From Rhodopirellula sp. (GTDB lineage: Bacteria > Planctomycetota > Planctomycetia > Pirellulales > Pirellulaceae): 39,955 bases of DNA. How positions within the stretch are numbered: position 1 is the first letter of the stretch; each line of letters begins with the position of its first letter. Position numbers and translations under genes: made by a program. This document shows, piece by piece, positions 26,651 through 34,919 of this stretch. The DNA lies in assembly GCA_002689655.1 (NCBI GenBank), contig NZHC01000033.1:1-39955 (forward strand), written 5' to 3'. Below the pieces are notes generated by a model. The model did no database searches. It was not told the DNA's origin and worked only from the letters and a program-made list of their open reading frames with translations.

Positions 26651-28054
26651 ATGACGATGCAATCTTTTCAAAATCTGATGCTTGGTGGCATGATTGCGAT
26701 CTTAAGCACAGGTTGCGCGTTTTCCCCGCCCAGATCTGAGCCACCGCCGGGTGCGATCGGACGCGCGAACCCCATGTCGCAGCCAACAGGTCAAATCCCT
26801 CAATGGGGTGGGCAAATGATGGGCAGACCAGGGTATGCAGCTTATCGCCCGCAACAAGGCTATCCATCGCAAGCAGGTTTTCGTCCTGGTGGCGCGTATC
26901 CCTCAACGCAGCCAATGCCAGCTCGGCTGGCGTTTGCACACACTGTTGAACAAGCAAGTTTCTCCTTGCCCGAAGCTAATCAGTTGGCCGGTGGTAATGG
27001 TGCTAGCGGGACGCTACGCGGAGCAGCACCGGCTGTCCCTCAGGTTCAGGCGTGCAGTTGCAATGGGTTTGGTCGCTGCCAACGTTGCAATCTATCTCCA
27101 TATGGATACATGATGCCCCCACCGGGACCGGTCAATGCTTATGGGATCGATCCTCAAGAGTTCATTTGTGACGGCGGCGATAATCCACCCAACGTCTCGG
27201 TACGCCGCGATGATTCGCTGACGGGGCTGCAGCCTGAAGATACCGTTGTCCATTACACGACCGCTGCTGGCGATCTTGAGATCGCAGCCAGTAACAAGGT
27301 TTGTTTGTATGCACCGCGTTTTTTGTCCGTGCGAAAAATTACCGGGGCGCTGGCTGGAGGGCGGGCGATTGGCGCAGCTCAATTCGATAAACCTCTGGGT
27401 ACCAGTCGGCTGGACCAGCCACTGCCTCGCCTGACGATGACTGACAGTGTTGAGCTGGCTCATGCTGATGTCGCGAGAAAGATCGATGCCATGCGAGAAC
27501 GAGTCCGAGGTGTTCCCGTTGATTCGGTACTGCAGTTGGAGCAAACCAGTGATGTGATGGCCGCCCTCGTGGGTCTGACGATAGACCAGCTCAATCAGTT
27601 ACAGGATGATGAAAAGGCGGTGCTCGAACAGTTCTCGTTGGCAGCTATCTCTTGGGCGTTGGACGAATGCGTTGAGGCCATGATCGAAGACTTGAAGGCA
27701 CCTTCCCTGGTGCGAGACGAGTCCCTGCAAGGCTTGACAATCTACGAGTTCCCAGAGGCAGGCAGACTGCGAATCCACAAAATGGCTGATCGCACCGATG
27801 CGAAGCCGGGTGAAATCGTGAACTTCGTGATTCGTGTCGAAAATGTCGGTGATGCGTCTGTTGATCGAGTCGTGCTCACTGACAACCTCATCACGCGTCT
27901 GGAGTATGTGGAAGGCAGCGAGACATGCAGTGCTGGTGCAGAGTTTCTGCCCGTCAAGAATGATGGTCAGTCACTTCGCTTGCAGTGGAAGTTGACTGAT
28001 GCTCTTCGGGTTGGAGAGAGTGCCACCATCCGCTTCAAGTGCAAGGTTCGCTAG
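26651..28054 (+). CDS. Lipoprotein with a C-terminal DUF11-like domain
   Basis: 467 residues, with a lipobox LSTGC (cysteine 22). A Gly/Pro/Gln-rich region (25-95) contains QGYPSQAGFRPGGAYPS. A compact four-cysteine motif, CSCNGFGRCQRC, lies at about 133-145. The middle domain (about 175-375) is unfamiliar and ends with helices such as MAALVGLTIDQLNQLQDDEKAV. The C-terminal 85 residues (AKPGEIVNFVIRVENVGDAS ... LRVGESATIRFKCKV) form a DUF11-like Ig-fold domain usually found in large cell-surface proteins. A second ATG at 26657 is an alternative start. It is the last gene of the envelope locus. Confidence 0.88.
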   Translation: MTMQSFQNLMLGGMIAILSTGCAFSPPRSEPPPGAIGRANPMSQPTGQIPQWGGQMMGRPGYAAYRPQQGYPSQAGFRPGGAYPSTQPMPARLAFAHTVEQASFSLPEANQLAGGNGASGTLRGAAPAVPQVQACSCNGFGRCQRCNLSPYGYMMPPPGPVNAYGIDPQEFICDGGDNPPNVSVRRDDSLTGLQPEDTVVHYTTAAGDLEIAASNKVCLYAPRFLSVRKITGALAGGRAIGAAQFDKPLGTSRLDQPLPRLTMTDSVELAHADVARKIDAMRERVRGVPVDSVLQLEQTSDVMAALVGLTIDQLNQLQDDEKAVLEQFSLAAISWALDECVEAMIEDLKAPSLVRDESLQGLTIYEFPEAGRLRIHKMADRTDAKPGEIVNFVIRVENVGDASVDRVVLTDNLITRLEYVEGSETCSAGAEFLPVKNDGQSLRLQWKLTDALRVGESATIRFKCKVR

Positions 28055-28498
28055 GTTGGCGGTTGTCAACGTCAACCGGTGTTCTTTCAACAGTATGCTG
28101 CGGATCAATCGTTGGTAGAATTGAGAACAGCTTCGAAAGTTTGGGCTGATCAGTCTGCAACTTGCGACCGCCACGTGCACGATTAGACGGATGTCATCGC
28201 TCCCGGAGTGGCACGGGCGTGCCGTCGACCATGCGGGCTTTCTTCGGAAAACCTTCCGTGCGGAGCGTGTTTTGTATCTGCCTATCAAACTGATCCGTTG
28301 CGTGTTGTCGGTCGCTTTATACTAGCGGTAAACCATCAAGCGTCAGTAGTGAATCCAGTCGGAAAGGGCCATGCTTGTCCCCTTCCCCGCTCTTAAACCA
28401 CAGTCGGCACCCCCAACAGTTCCTTGTCTGTCTCCCCAAAAACATCGAGTACTGACGATGTGAAGTCTAAGGGGAAACGTTCACCCACGTCTTCCAGA
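28055..28498. other. Intergenic region after the envelope locus
   Basis: No gene or strong terminator is visible. A short GGTTG/CAACC stem follows the previous stop. The downstream gene could start at TTG 28424 or GTG 28460 instead of ATG 28499, which would shorten this gap. Confidence 0.35.
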
Positions 28499-29290
28499 AT
28501 GAAATCTGGAGCGTTGAATCATTTGGATGATGGGCGGATCAATATTGAGCGTCATGGTCAGCCTCGAAAATGGGTGGTGGTTTTGGTTGTCTCGTTTGCA
28601 GTGTTGTTGTTGATCGGGGCTTGTAGTGTGATTGGTGGCGTGCTGCTGATGCCTGTGTTCTTCGATGTGTCCCATGTAAATCGAAAGCAACAGGTGATTC
28701 GCCAAATGGAGAAGATTGGTGATGCATTGAGTGCTTATCATGCGGCTCATGGCTGCTATCCCGCATCCTACACGAAGGTTGGGGATGACCAATCTGGCTG
28801 CAGTTGGCGGGTGGCCATTGCTTCGCATTTGCCAGGGGTAGATTCGTCAAGTCTTCCTAAATTATCTCAAAATTGGGATTCGCCTGATAACTTGAAATTG
28901 GGGCTTGTGGTTCCAAGCGTGTTCGTTTCGCCTCTGGTCGTGGCCCCGCCTACAAGAACAGAAACGCATGTTTTTGCATTCATGCACTCGCAAAGTCCAA
29001 TCTCTCAACCCGGCTTCGAGAATGAATTTGCACTAAGTGGTGACGTTTCTTTCCGTCACACGCACAGGGAAATACTTGCTGTCTATTTACCCAATCACAC
29101 CGCTCACTGGGCTGCACCCGTAGACATGACGCTAAAACGACTGCAAGATGAGGTTGCGAATGTAACACCTGAGAGCCCCGTTGTTTTTCTTTTTACCGAT
29201 GGCAGCGTCGTTGCGCTTGATAAACCTCGGGAGCCGTTTTTCGTGGATGAAATCGTTACTGGACTTAGTCATTCACGAAAATTGAACTGA
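28499..29290 (+). CDS. Membrane-anchored DUF1559-like protein
   Basis: 263 residues from the ATG at 28499. An in-frame TTG at 28424 would add 25. One membrane helix (about 25-50: VVVLVVSFAVLLLIGACSVIGGVL) is followed by RKQQVIRQMEKIGDALSAYHAAHGCYPAS and CSWRVAIASHLPG. That order matches the DUF1559 pattern (NLKQIGLALHNYHDxxGxFP ... SWRVxxLPYL) that is abundant in planctomycetes. The pseudopilin-type cleavage motif of most DUF1559 proteins is missing. The C-terminal VVFLFTDGSVVALDKP resembles the end of DUF1559 proteins. The role is unknown. The family is often thought to form extracellular or pilus-like structures. Confidence 0.78.
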   Translation: MKSGALNHLDDGRINIERHGQPRKWVVVLVVSFAVLLLIGACSVIGGVLLMPVFFDVSHVNRKQQVIRQMEKIGDALSAYHAAHGCYPASYTKVGDDQSGCSWRVAIASHLPGVDSSSLPKLSQNWDSPDNLKLGLVVPSVFVSPLVVAPPTRTETHVFAFMHSQSPISQPGFENEFALSGDVSFRHTHREILAVYLPNHTAHWAAPVDMTLKRLQDEVANVTPESPVVFLFTDGSVVALDKPREPFFVDEIVTGLSHSRKLN

Positions 29291-29324
29291 ATTAACTGGT
29301 AAACTGTCACGAAGTGTCAGACCG

Positions 29325-30275
29325 ATGGAGCCACTCATGCGATGGAATCCACTGCAGAGGATCTTTGCGAGCAGGTTATGGTTTTTTTTGTTGGCTGTTT
29401 GCGTTTGGTCGTGGATTGGCTGCCGGGATCGCTATCGACAGGATTTGGACTATTCATACGGGGTCGAGCAAACATGGCCGATTGATGAGATTCCCGAGGG
29501 TGAGTTTGTTCAGTTCGAATCTGTTTTTTGGGAACCGGATGACACGACTTCTCTGCGTAAGCTGATTTCGGGTGAAGCGATCGTTTCGGGACGCGATGTC
29601 CTTGAAATTGGAACGGGGACCGGATTAATTTCGGTGCTCTGCTTGGTAAACTCAGCGAAGTCAGTTGTTGCGACAGATATCAATCACGCTGCTGTTGCTA
29701 ACGCCGCTTACAATGCCGCGATGCTATGCCCAGATCAAACATTGGATGTCCGTCAGGTTGATCGTGATAGTCCGGGGGCGTTTGCGGTCATCAATGCCGA
29801 TGAGAAATTTGATCTCGTGATCTCAAACCCACCTTGGGAAGATGGGGTTGTGGCCAAGCCAGGGGATCATGCTTTCTATGATCCCGGGTTTCGTTTGATG
29901 GATACGTTGCTTGACGGTCTTCCGTTACATCTCAAACCTGGTGGGCGATGCTTATTGGCCTATGGCAATGTGCTAGCGATTAGACGCCTGATTTCCGAAT
30001 CAGAAAAGCGAGGTTTTTCCGTGAAAGTACTGGATGATCGCGATCTGGCTTCTTTGTCAGAAAACTTTCTGCCTGGCATGTTATTGGAGATTCGCCCCAC
30101 CCCGGTTTGGCAAAATGTTCAGGATGGCGATTTGAAACCATCCAACAAAGTTACTCCGGAACTGGGCCCGGATGAGGACAGGAAGTCCACATCGGAGAAA
30201 TCGGGCTCGCGGGACGACCCCAAATCTGACCTCAGCTCTTCTCTTAAATCGGATCCTGCGACAGCGAAAACGTAG
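29325..30275 (+). CDS. Membrane-anchored SAM-dependent methyltransferase (HemK/PrmC-like core)
   Basis: 316 residues. The N-terminus has a hydrophobic stretch (about 18-33, LWFFLLAVCVWSWIGC) followed by charged residues. This reads as a membrane anchor, or as a weak lipobox. The core has motif I VLEIGTGTGLISVLCLVN, the acidic SVVATDIN, and the NPPW motif (FDLVISNPPWEDG) used by amide- and adenine-N-methyltransferases. The C-terminal 50 residues are low-complexity S/D/K-rich. A second ATG at 29337 removes four residues. An NPPW methyltransferase behind an export-like N-terminus is unusual, because SAM is cytosolic. The catalytic domain probably faces the cytoplasm. Substrate unknown. Confidence 0.78.
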   Translation: MEPLMRWNPLQRIFASRLWFFLLAVCVWSWIGCRDRYRQDLDYSYGVEQTWPIDEIPEGEFVQFESVFWEPDDTTSLRKLISGEAIVSGRDVLEIGTGTGLISVLCLVNSAKSVVATDINHAAVANAAYNAAMLCPDQTLDVRQVDRDSPGAFAVINADEKFDLVISNPPWEDGVVAKPGDHAFYDPGFRLMDTLLDGLPLHLKPGGRCLLAYGNVLAIRRLISESEKRGFSVKVLDDRDLASLSENFLPGMLLEIRPTPVWQNVQDGDLKPSNKVTPELGPDEDRKSTSEKSGSRDDPKSDLSSSLKSDPATAKT

Positions 30276-30320
30276 GAGTCTGCCCTGGCTCATGAGCGGA
30301 GTCTGCCCTGACTCATGAGC
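30275..30320. repeat. 23-bp tandem repeat after the methyltransferase gene
   Basis: Two units (30275-30297 and 30298-30320) differ at one base and begin GGAGTCTGCCCTG. The first ends in the palindrome GCTCATGAGC, the second in ACTCATGAGC. The repeat begins at the last base of the stop codon. There is no T-tract. Confidence 0.6.
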
Positions 30321-30717
30321 AAGGTGTCGAGTCTCCTAACATGACCACCAGATCTGTTTTTCTGAACGGTAGATGCGATGCTGTCGCGGGCAGGTAGGCT
30401 GCTTGTTGTGCTTGATTAAGGACGGAAATGCTTCGATAGACCCCTGTTTGCTGGTCAACCCGCGAGTTTTCTCATCGTTTTCCCCGGTTCATCAAGCCGC
30501 GTCTGAGCCACTCTTGTGCACCTTGCCGCGTTACCCCCGTCAATCGCATTCTTGACAATCTGGACTGTGACCAGTGGGAGTTCATCGGATGTGATGAGTT
30601 CTGGGATGAGACTGGCTGAGGATGAACTCCACTGGTCGTGTTGCCCAGATAAAAAAGAAACACTGATTTGGCTTGCGAACGCTACTGAAAGGTCAGTAAC
30701 ATGGAGGTAGTCTCACG
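30321..30717. other. Intergenic region, no supported gene
   Basis: The roughly 400 bases after the tandem repeat show no recognisable protein or RNA. A GGAGGT site at its right end belongs to a possible short leader ORF. Confidence 0.35.
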
Positions 30718-30816
30718 ATGCTTGATTTCTACTTTATTCTGACTGGAACTGTTCCCGGTCACGTTGTGGGGCAACTTCCACGCGAGCACTTAATAGATGA
30801 TCCACTATACCTGTGA
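30718..30816 (+). CDS. Possible 32-residue leader ORF overlapping the zinc-ribbon gene
   Basis: ATG at 30718 has a GGAGGT site nine bases upstream, one of the best Shine-Dalgarno sequences in the window. It encodes MLDFYFILTGTVPGHVVGQL... and stops at TGA 30814-30816, 17 bases after the ATG of the next gene, which has no ribosome site of its own. Translational coupling is therefore possible. The peptide resembles nothing I know, and it may be a chance ORF. Confidence 0.35.
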   Translation: MLDFYFILTGTVPGHVVGQLPREHLIDDPLYL

Positions 30817-31105
30817 TCGTTGTAAGCGCCAGATCAACCCTGATAGTCAAACACGGTTCATCGTGCAAATTGATATTCAAACTGCGACAAATGATCTGGA
30901 ACCGGAGTTTGAAGACGAGGTCGATCACCTTAACGAATTACACCAAGTTCTGGAGGGTATGCATGAACCGATCGTCGTGACTGATGAGGAAGCAGAGACA
31001 AGTCACCACGGTCGGTATGACCTCTGTCCTGAATGCCATCGACAATTCATGAAAAATCCGCTGGGGCGTGAGGCGGTTTTGGCTCTCGGCTTTAGTAACA
31101 ACTGA
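30797..31105 (+). CDS. Small zinc-ribbon-like protein of unknown function
   Basis: 102 residues with two CxxC pairs: TCDRCKRQ at the N-terminus and DLCPECHRQF about 70 residues later, a likely zinc-binding arrangement. Between them is an acidic stretch (DLEPEFEDEVDHLNELHQVL) and HHGRYDLCPECH. No signal peptide or membrane helix is present. A planctomycete-type conserved hypothetical is a reasonable guess. Confidence 0.8.
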   Translation: MIHYTCDRCKRQINPDSQTRFIVQIDIQTATNDLEPEFEDEVDHLNELHQVLEGMHEPIVVTDEEAETSHHGRYDLCPECHRQFMKNPLGREAVLALGFSNN

Positions 31106-31214
31106 GATGACATGCATCGGAGTGAGCAAGGCATCAGATTTCGTTGGGCGAATCATGCGAACAATGCCATCACCGCAATTTAACAGGATATGATTTGAAC
31201 GGTTTGTGCGCGGA

Positions 31215-32234
31215 TCACTTGTTGATCGGTTGTTCGTTCAATCGTGTGAATGATTCTTGGGCATCAGAGTAGTTGAGTGCTGCCAAGCGGCATGGCATGG
31301 GGAGCTTGCGGATATCGGAGTCCAAGTACGGGTCCGCTTGGTTGAACATCAACCTTTCTAACAGGTCAGTGCTTGTGCGGGTTTTTTCGAATTCCATCTT
31401 TGTTGTCATTTTTCGCAGCAGCGTTGAAAGGGAATTGCTGGGCTTGGACGCTGTTTCTTCTTTCATTCTGCTGCGGAGTTGATGTTCGGCGTTTGCCATT
31501 CTGCGAGCTACCTCGCAAGCGTGTATGTCATCCGAGCGATAAACCGCGATAACAAAATTTGCTGAGCCTAAGGTTTTGGTGGATTGTTCCCAGCTAGCGA
31601 ATGATTTGTGTTCCGATTGTGCGACGACTGAAATGTCGATCAGGCCTGTTCGCCAAGTGTTGGGAACGTCAAGCACTAACTGGAATGTCTTTTGCCCCTC
31701 CAGAATTTGTTCGGCAGTCCATCGTAGTTTGAAGTAGACACCAGTGCCGCGATTGATCGTTCCAGCAGCTGTGACTGCATGCACGGGAGCAAGGTGGTCG
31801 AACTGTAGCGAATCGATGTTTTTCCTCGTGTGATCTAAGCCAGCATTGCCACGGAAGCTCGAGAAGTAGTCGCTGTTTACTCCCACGCCCAAGGATTGTT
31901 GCTTTTCTTTTGATTGTTTGACTTGGATAGGTGTTGCAATATCCGAGCCTGTCTCTGTGCGGGGGCTGTAGTCAACGATGGATGCAAATTGCCCGCGCGG
32001 TTGGCAACGCACGAGCCATTGGTCAATTCGAGCGGTCTCTGGAGAACTGATCATCGACGAGAGCTTCAGGTCAACCCTCAATGACGCCCTGCCCTTGTCT
32101 GCTTCAATAACGTCTGCTGCTACGCTCGGGGGAATGTCGAAATGCACGATGGACTTGCTTCCCTCGGCGACGCTGACAGCGTCGGCATGGGGGATCGAGA
32201 TGGCAATCAATAGAAAATAGATGCGAAACGGCAT
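31215..32234 (-). CDS. Exported protein of unknown function
   Basis: 339 residues from ATG 32234, with AAGGA shortly before it. The upstream extension of the frame to 32429 lacks protein character. The signal peptide is MPFRIYFLLIAISIPHADA. The mature part begins with a beta-rich domain (SKSIVHFDIPPSVAADVIEA, ASLRVDLKLSS) and continues with KTFQLVLDVPNTWRTGLIDI. The C-terminal half contains helices with HACEVARRMANAEHQLRSRM and two or three cysteines. I do not recognise a family. It is the last gene on its strand in this block. Confidence 0.75.
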   Translation of the reverse strand: MPFRIYFLLIAISIPHADAVSVAEGSKSIVHFDIPPSVAADVIEADKGRASLRVDLKLSSMISSPETARIDQWLVRCQPRGQFASIVDYSPRTETGSDIATPIQVKQSKEKQQSLGVGVNSDYFSSFRGNAGLDHTRKNIDSLQFDHLAPVHAVTAAGTINRGTGVYFKLRWTAEQILEGQKTFQLVLDVPNTWRTGLIDISVVAQSEHKSFASWEQSTKTLGSANFVIAVYRSDDIHACEVARRMANAEHQLRSRMKEETASKPSNSLSTLLRKMTTKMEFEKTRTSTDLLERLMFNQADPYLDSDIRKLPMPCRLAALNYSDAQESFTRLNEQPINK

Positions 32235-32554
32235 GGGGTTCCTTTTCTTTGCGATACAAGACGCATCGAGACACTCAGGATTTAAAATGGTCCGGCTCAT
32301 CCGGCAAGCGAATCGATAGGCGGATTCGCGGCCATTCCATCTTGGAAAGGAACGTGCAGAAGATCTTCGAAGCTGGGTATTCTCAGTTCGCTTTAGGTTT
32401 TCTGCAGCAGCAGAAAAATAGCTTGCCATGTTGCACCGTCAATTCTGCTCTGCGTTGAAAGTGGCAGAAATGCGTTGAATGTAAACTGTCCGGCGCAGTG
32501 TGAAACTGCACTGTGGCATAATTGAAAATTCATTATTCAATTGTGAAACACCGG
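32235..32554. other. Intergenic region with an AT-rich inverted repeat
   Basis: AATTGAA (32520-32526) and TTCAATT (32536-32542) form a 7-bp inverted repeat with a 9-base spacer about 13 bases past the miaE stop. CAGTG/CACTG arms lie just beyond. These may end the ftsY-miaE transcript or act as an operator for the exported-protein gene. No T-tract follows. Confidence 0.4.
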
Positions 32555-33136
32555 CTAGCTGTGCATTCTCGGGAGATCGCTGCCAGTAGAAAGAATTGCG
32601 GATTCTTCAGACGACAGTTGGGCTAGACGGGTACGTGCAACTTCTCTCGAAGTGAAGTGCTCCGCTAGACGTACATAGGTCGTGTGGTGTCGGGCTTCAC
32701 TTTCAAACAGACTGGCGTAAAAATCGGCTAAGTCGGGGTCTCGGTCTCGCATATGCTCGCTGAGCAAACTGAATCGCTCGCAACTGCGAGCCTCAATCAG
32801 AGAAGCGATCAGCAAGCGATCGACTGCCCGCTCCGGTTCCTGGCTTCCAACCAAGGCGTTCAACTTGCGACCATAGGGCCCAGCAGCGAGGCGACGGAAC
32901 TTAATTCCACGTTCGTCAAGCAAACACAGGACCATTTCGAAATGTTCGAGCTCTTCTTCGACGATTCGAGTCATTTCGCGGCACAACTCGCGATTCTCGG
33001 TATACGAGTTCATCAAGTTCATGGCCGTGGTTGCGGCTTTGCGCTCACAGTGCGCATGATCGATGAGGATTTCGTCCAGATGCTGATCCACCTGATTAAG
33101 CCAGTGCGACGTTGACTCGGATTGTAGATGAAGCAT
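32555..33136 (-). CDS. miaE: tRNA-(ms2io6A)-hydroxylase, MiaE-like
   Basis: The 193-residue non-haem di-iron enzyme hydroxylates the isopentenyl group of ms2i6A37 in tRNA. Visible iron-ligand helices are DHAHCERKAATTAM, EEELEHFEMVL, SLIEARSCERF, and ESEARHHTTYV, the four-helix E/ExxH pattern of the family. Length is close to the usual 200. It starts eight bases after the ftsY stop, so the two genes form an operon. MiaE needs molecular oxygen, which suggests an aerobic host. Confidence 0.92.
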   Translation of the reverse strand: MLHLQSESTSHWLNQVDQHLDEILIDHAHCERKAATTAMNLMNSYTENRELCREMTRIVEEELEHFEMVLCLLDERGIKFRRLAAGPYGRKLNALVGSQEPERAVDRLLIASLIEARSCERFSLLSEHMRDRDPDLADFYASLFESEARHHTTYVRLAEHFTSREVARTRLAQLSSEESAILSTGSDLPRMHS

Positions 33137-33144
33137 GGTGACAA

Positions 33145-34260
33145 TTATTGTGTGAAGAGTGCTTTCGCGAACGCTGCGGCATCGAACGCAGCAATGTCGT
33201 CAACTCCTTCACCAAGCCCGACGAATTTAACTGGAAGCTGAAACTTTTCGCGGATTGGCAGGATCACGCCTCCTTTTGCTGACCCGTCAAGTTTGGCAAG
33301 TACGATGCCTGTGCAGCCAGCCGCGTCGCTGAATCCCTGAGCCTGGCTGATCGCATTCTGGCCAGCTGTGGCATCGAGCACGAGCAGTACTTCATGTGGT
33401 GCCGTGTCAATTTTCTTTTCCACAACACGTCGAATCTTTTCGAGCTGTTGCATTAGATTGACCTGCGTTTGTAGACGGCCTGCAGTATCGATGATCGCAA
33501 TATCGGCACCAATCGACAAAGCTTTCTCAACGGTTTGGTAGGCGACACTGGCTGGATCTGCTTCCGGCTTACCGGTTACGATTTCACAGCCAATACGACC
33601 TGCCCACACCGTGAGCTGTTCGACCGCTGCCGCCCTGAATGTGTCACCGGCTCCTAAAACGACTTTGCGGCCAGATTGGTGAAGAAAATTTGCAAGTTTG
33701 CCGATGGACGTGGTTTTGCCACTTCCATTGACTCCGACCACCAGAATGACGGTGGGACCCGAGTCGGTGTACTGTATGCCTGCTGATTCTTGTGCCAGCA
33801 TGGTCTGGGTTTGCTCAGTGATCGTTCCCAGGACCTCTTCCAGCGAGACGACTCGCGCTCTCAACCGGGTTGCGACGTCATCACGGATGGCTTCGGCTGA
33901 AGCGACTCCCATATCGGTCCGGACCAACCTAGAAAATAGCTCTTCCAGAAAATCATCGTCGACCAGCGTCCCTTCTGATTTGAAGAGATCGCGAATGTCC
34001 GTGCGACATGTCTGCCGTGTTTTTGAGAGCACTCTCCGCATCTTTGAGAACAGGCCGCCGGAGGATGGCTTGGCCTCAGAGCCTGGGCTTGATGCTGAGG
34101 CAATGGATTCGTCCGGCGGCAACTTGCTTTCTTCTCGGCTTTCAGCCGACCTGTTGGCTGGCTGACTCGCGGGCTGTTTTTCGGATACTTCACTTGGAAC
34201 TGCCGAAGTCTGCCCCAAGGCATCATCTTCCCTATTCTTTTTGGACCGCCAAAACGCCAT
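33145..34260 (-). CDS. ftsY: Signal recognition particle receptor FtsY
   Basis: The GTPase docks SRP-ribosome complexes to the membrane. 371 residues from ATG 34260, chosen because MAFWRSKKNRED is a typical membrane-targeting start. The A domain (1-70) is acidic and rich in S, P and E. The N domain (about 70-160) is helical. The G domain has P-loop GVNGSGKTTSIGKL at 176-189, GDTFRAAA, DTAGRLQ, and TKLDG-like AKLDGSAKGG. It is followed directly by miaE. The SRP protein gene ffh is not in the window. Confidence 0.96.
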   Translation of the reverse strand: MAFWRSKKNREDDALGQTSAVPSEVSEKQPASQPANRSAESREESKLPPDESIASASSPGSEAKPSSGGLFSKMRRVLSKTRQTCRTDIRDLFKSEGTLVDDDFLEELFSRLVRTDMGVASAEAIRDDVATRLRARVVSLEEVLGTITEQTQTMLAQESAGIQYTDSGPTVILVVGVNGSGKTTSIGKLANFLHQSGRKVVLGAGDTFRAAAVEQLTVWAGRIGCEIVTGKPEADPASVAYQTVEKALSIGADIAIIDTAGRLQTQVNLMQQLEKIRRVVEKKIDTAPHEVLLVLDATAGQNAISQAQGFSDAAGCTGIVLAKLDGSAKGGVILPIREKFQLPVKFVGLGEGVDDIAAFDAAAFAKALFTQ

Positions 34261-34919
34261 CGAAAAGCTCGTCTCGAGTCGAGGAATCGCAAACTGCCAG
34301 CCCACTCGAGCCAGTCGAGAGATAATTCTGACCTATCACAGGCTTATCGGGTAGGCCGACGATCAATCGACCGGACTTGGGAAATCCAAGTTTCAGTTAA
34401 GGCAGAAAACGGATCACGGCGTGGGACATTTGGTTGGGGGCTCATTTGTTGCCCAAGCTCACCGGGCCTTTGGGGCAACTCACGTGGGTATCAGCCCAAG
34501 GTGTTGCGATCGGTAAGCATGGGAATGCAACGAATTTAAGGGAAAATTGGCATTTCGGCAGGTGCTGCTGTCAGATTGACACTGAGTCTTTTGCCTAATC
34601 CCTATTCCCTCACAGGACTACCCAAAATCAGCAGTTGGTATGCCTTCGTTAACCATTACTAAATGTAAGGAAGACGCCAGATTCTTGAGTGTTTTACTTC
34701 TAAAACACGGTCTTCTGCCCCCGGCTGTCCGATACCTACTACTGATAAATTGGCTTGATTCGGTAGTTGTCGACCGCCTCTGAGGTGGCCGATGCGGCCT
34801 TGGGCAACCGACTGCGGAAATGTTTCCGTAAATCCGTCGACACCTTTTGGTCGCACGGAATCATGCTGTGCAAATTGCACCTAAACCCGAAACGGATAAC
34901 TGGGGAGTTAATAAAGCAA
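34261..34919. other. Divergent intergenic region between ftsY and the porin genes
   Basis: No gene is supported. GTTGCCC (34448-34454) and GGGCAAC (34473-34479) form an inverted repeat. GTGTTTTA (34689-34696) and TAAAACAC (34701-34708) form a perfect 8-bp hairpin with a 4-base loop, flanked by GAAGAC and GTCTTC. The second lies about 210 bases before the first porin and may be an operator or an RNA structure in its leader. Confidence 0.45.
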
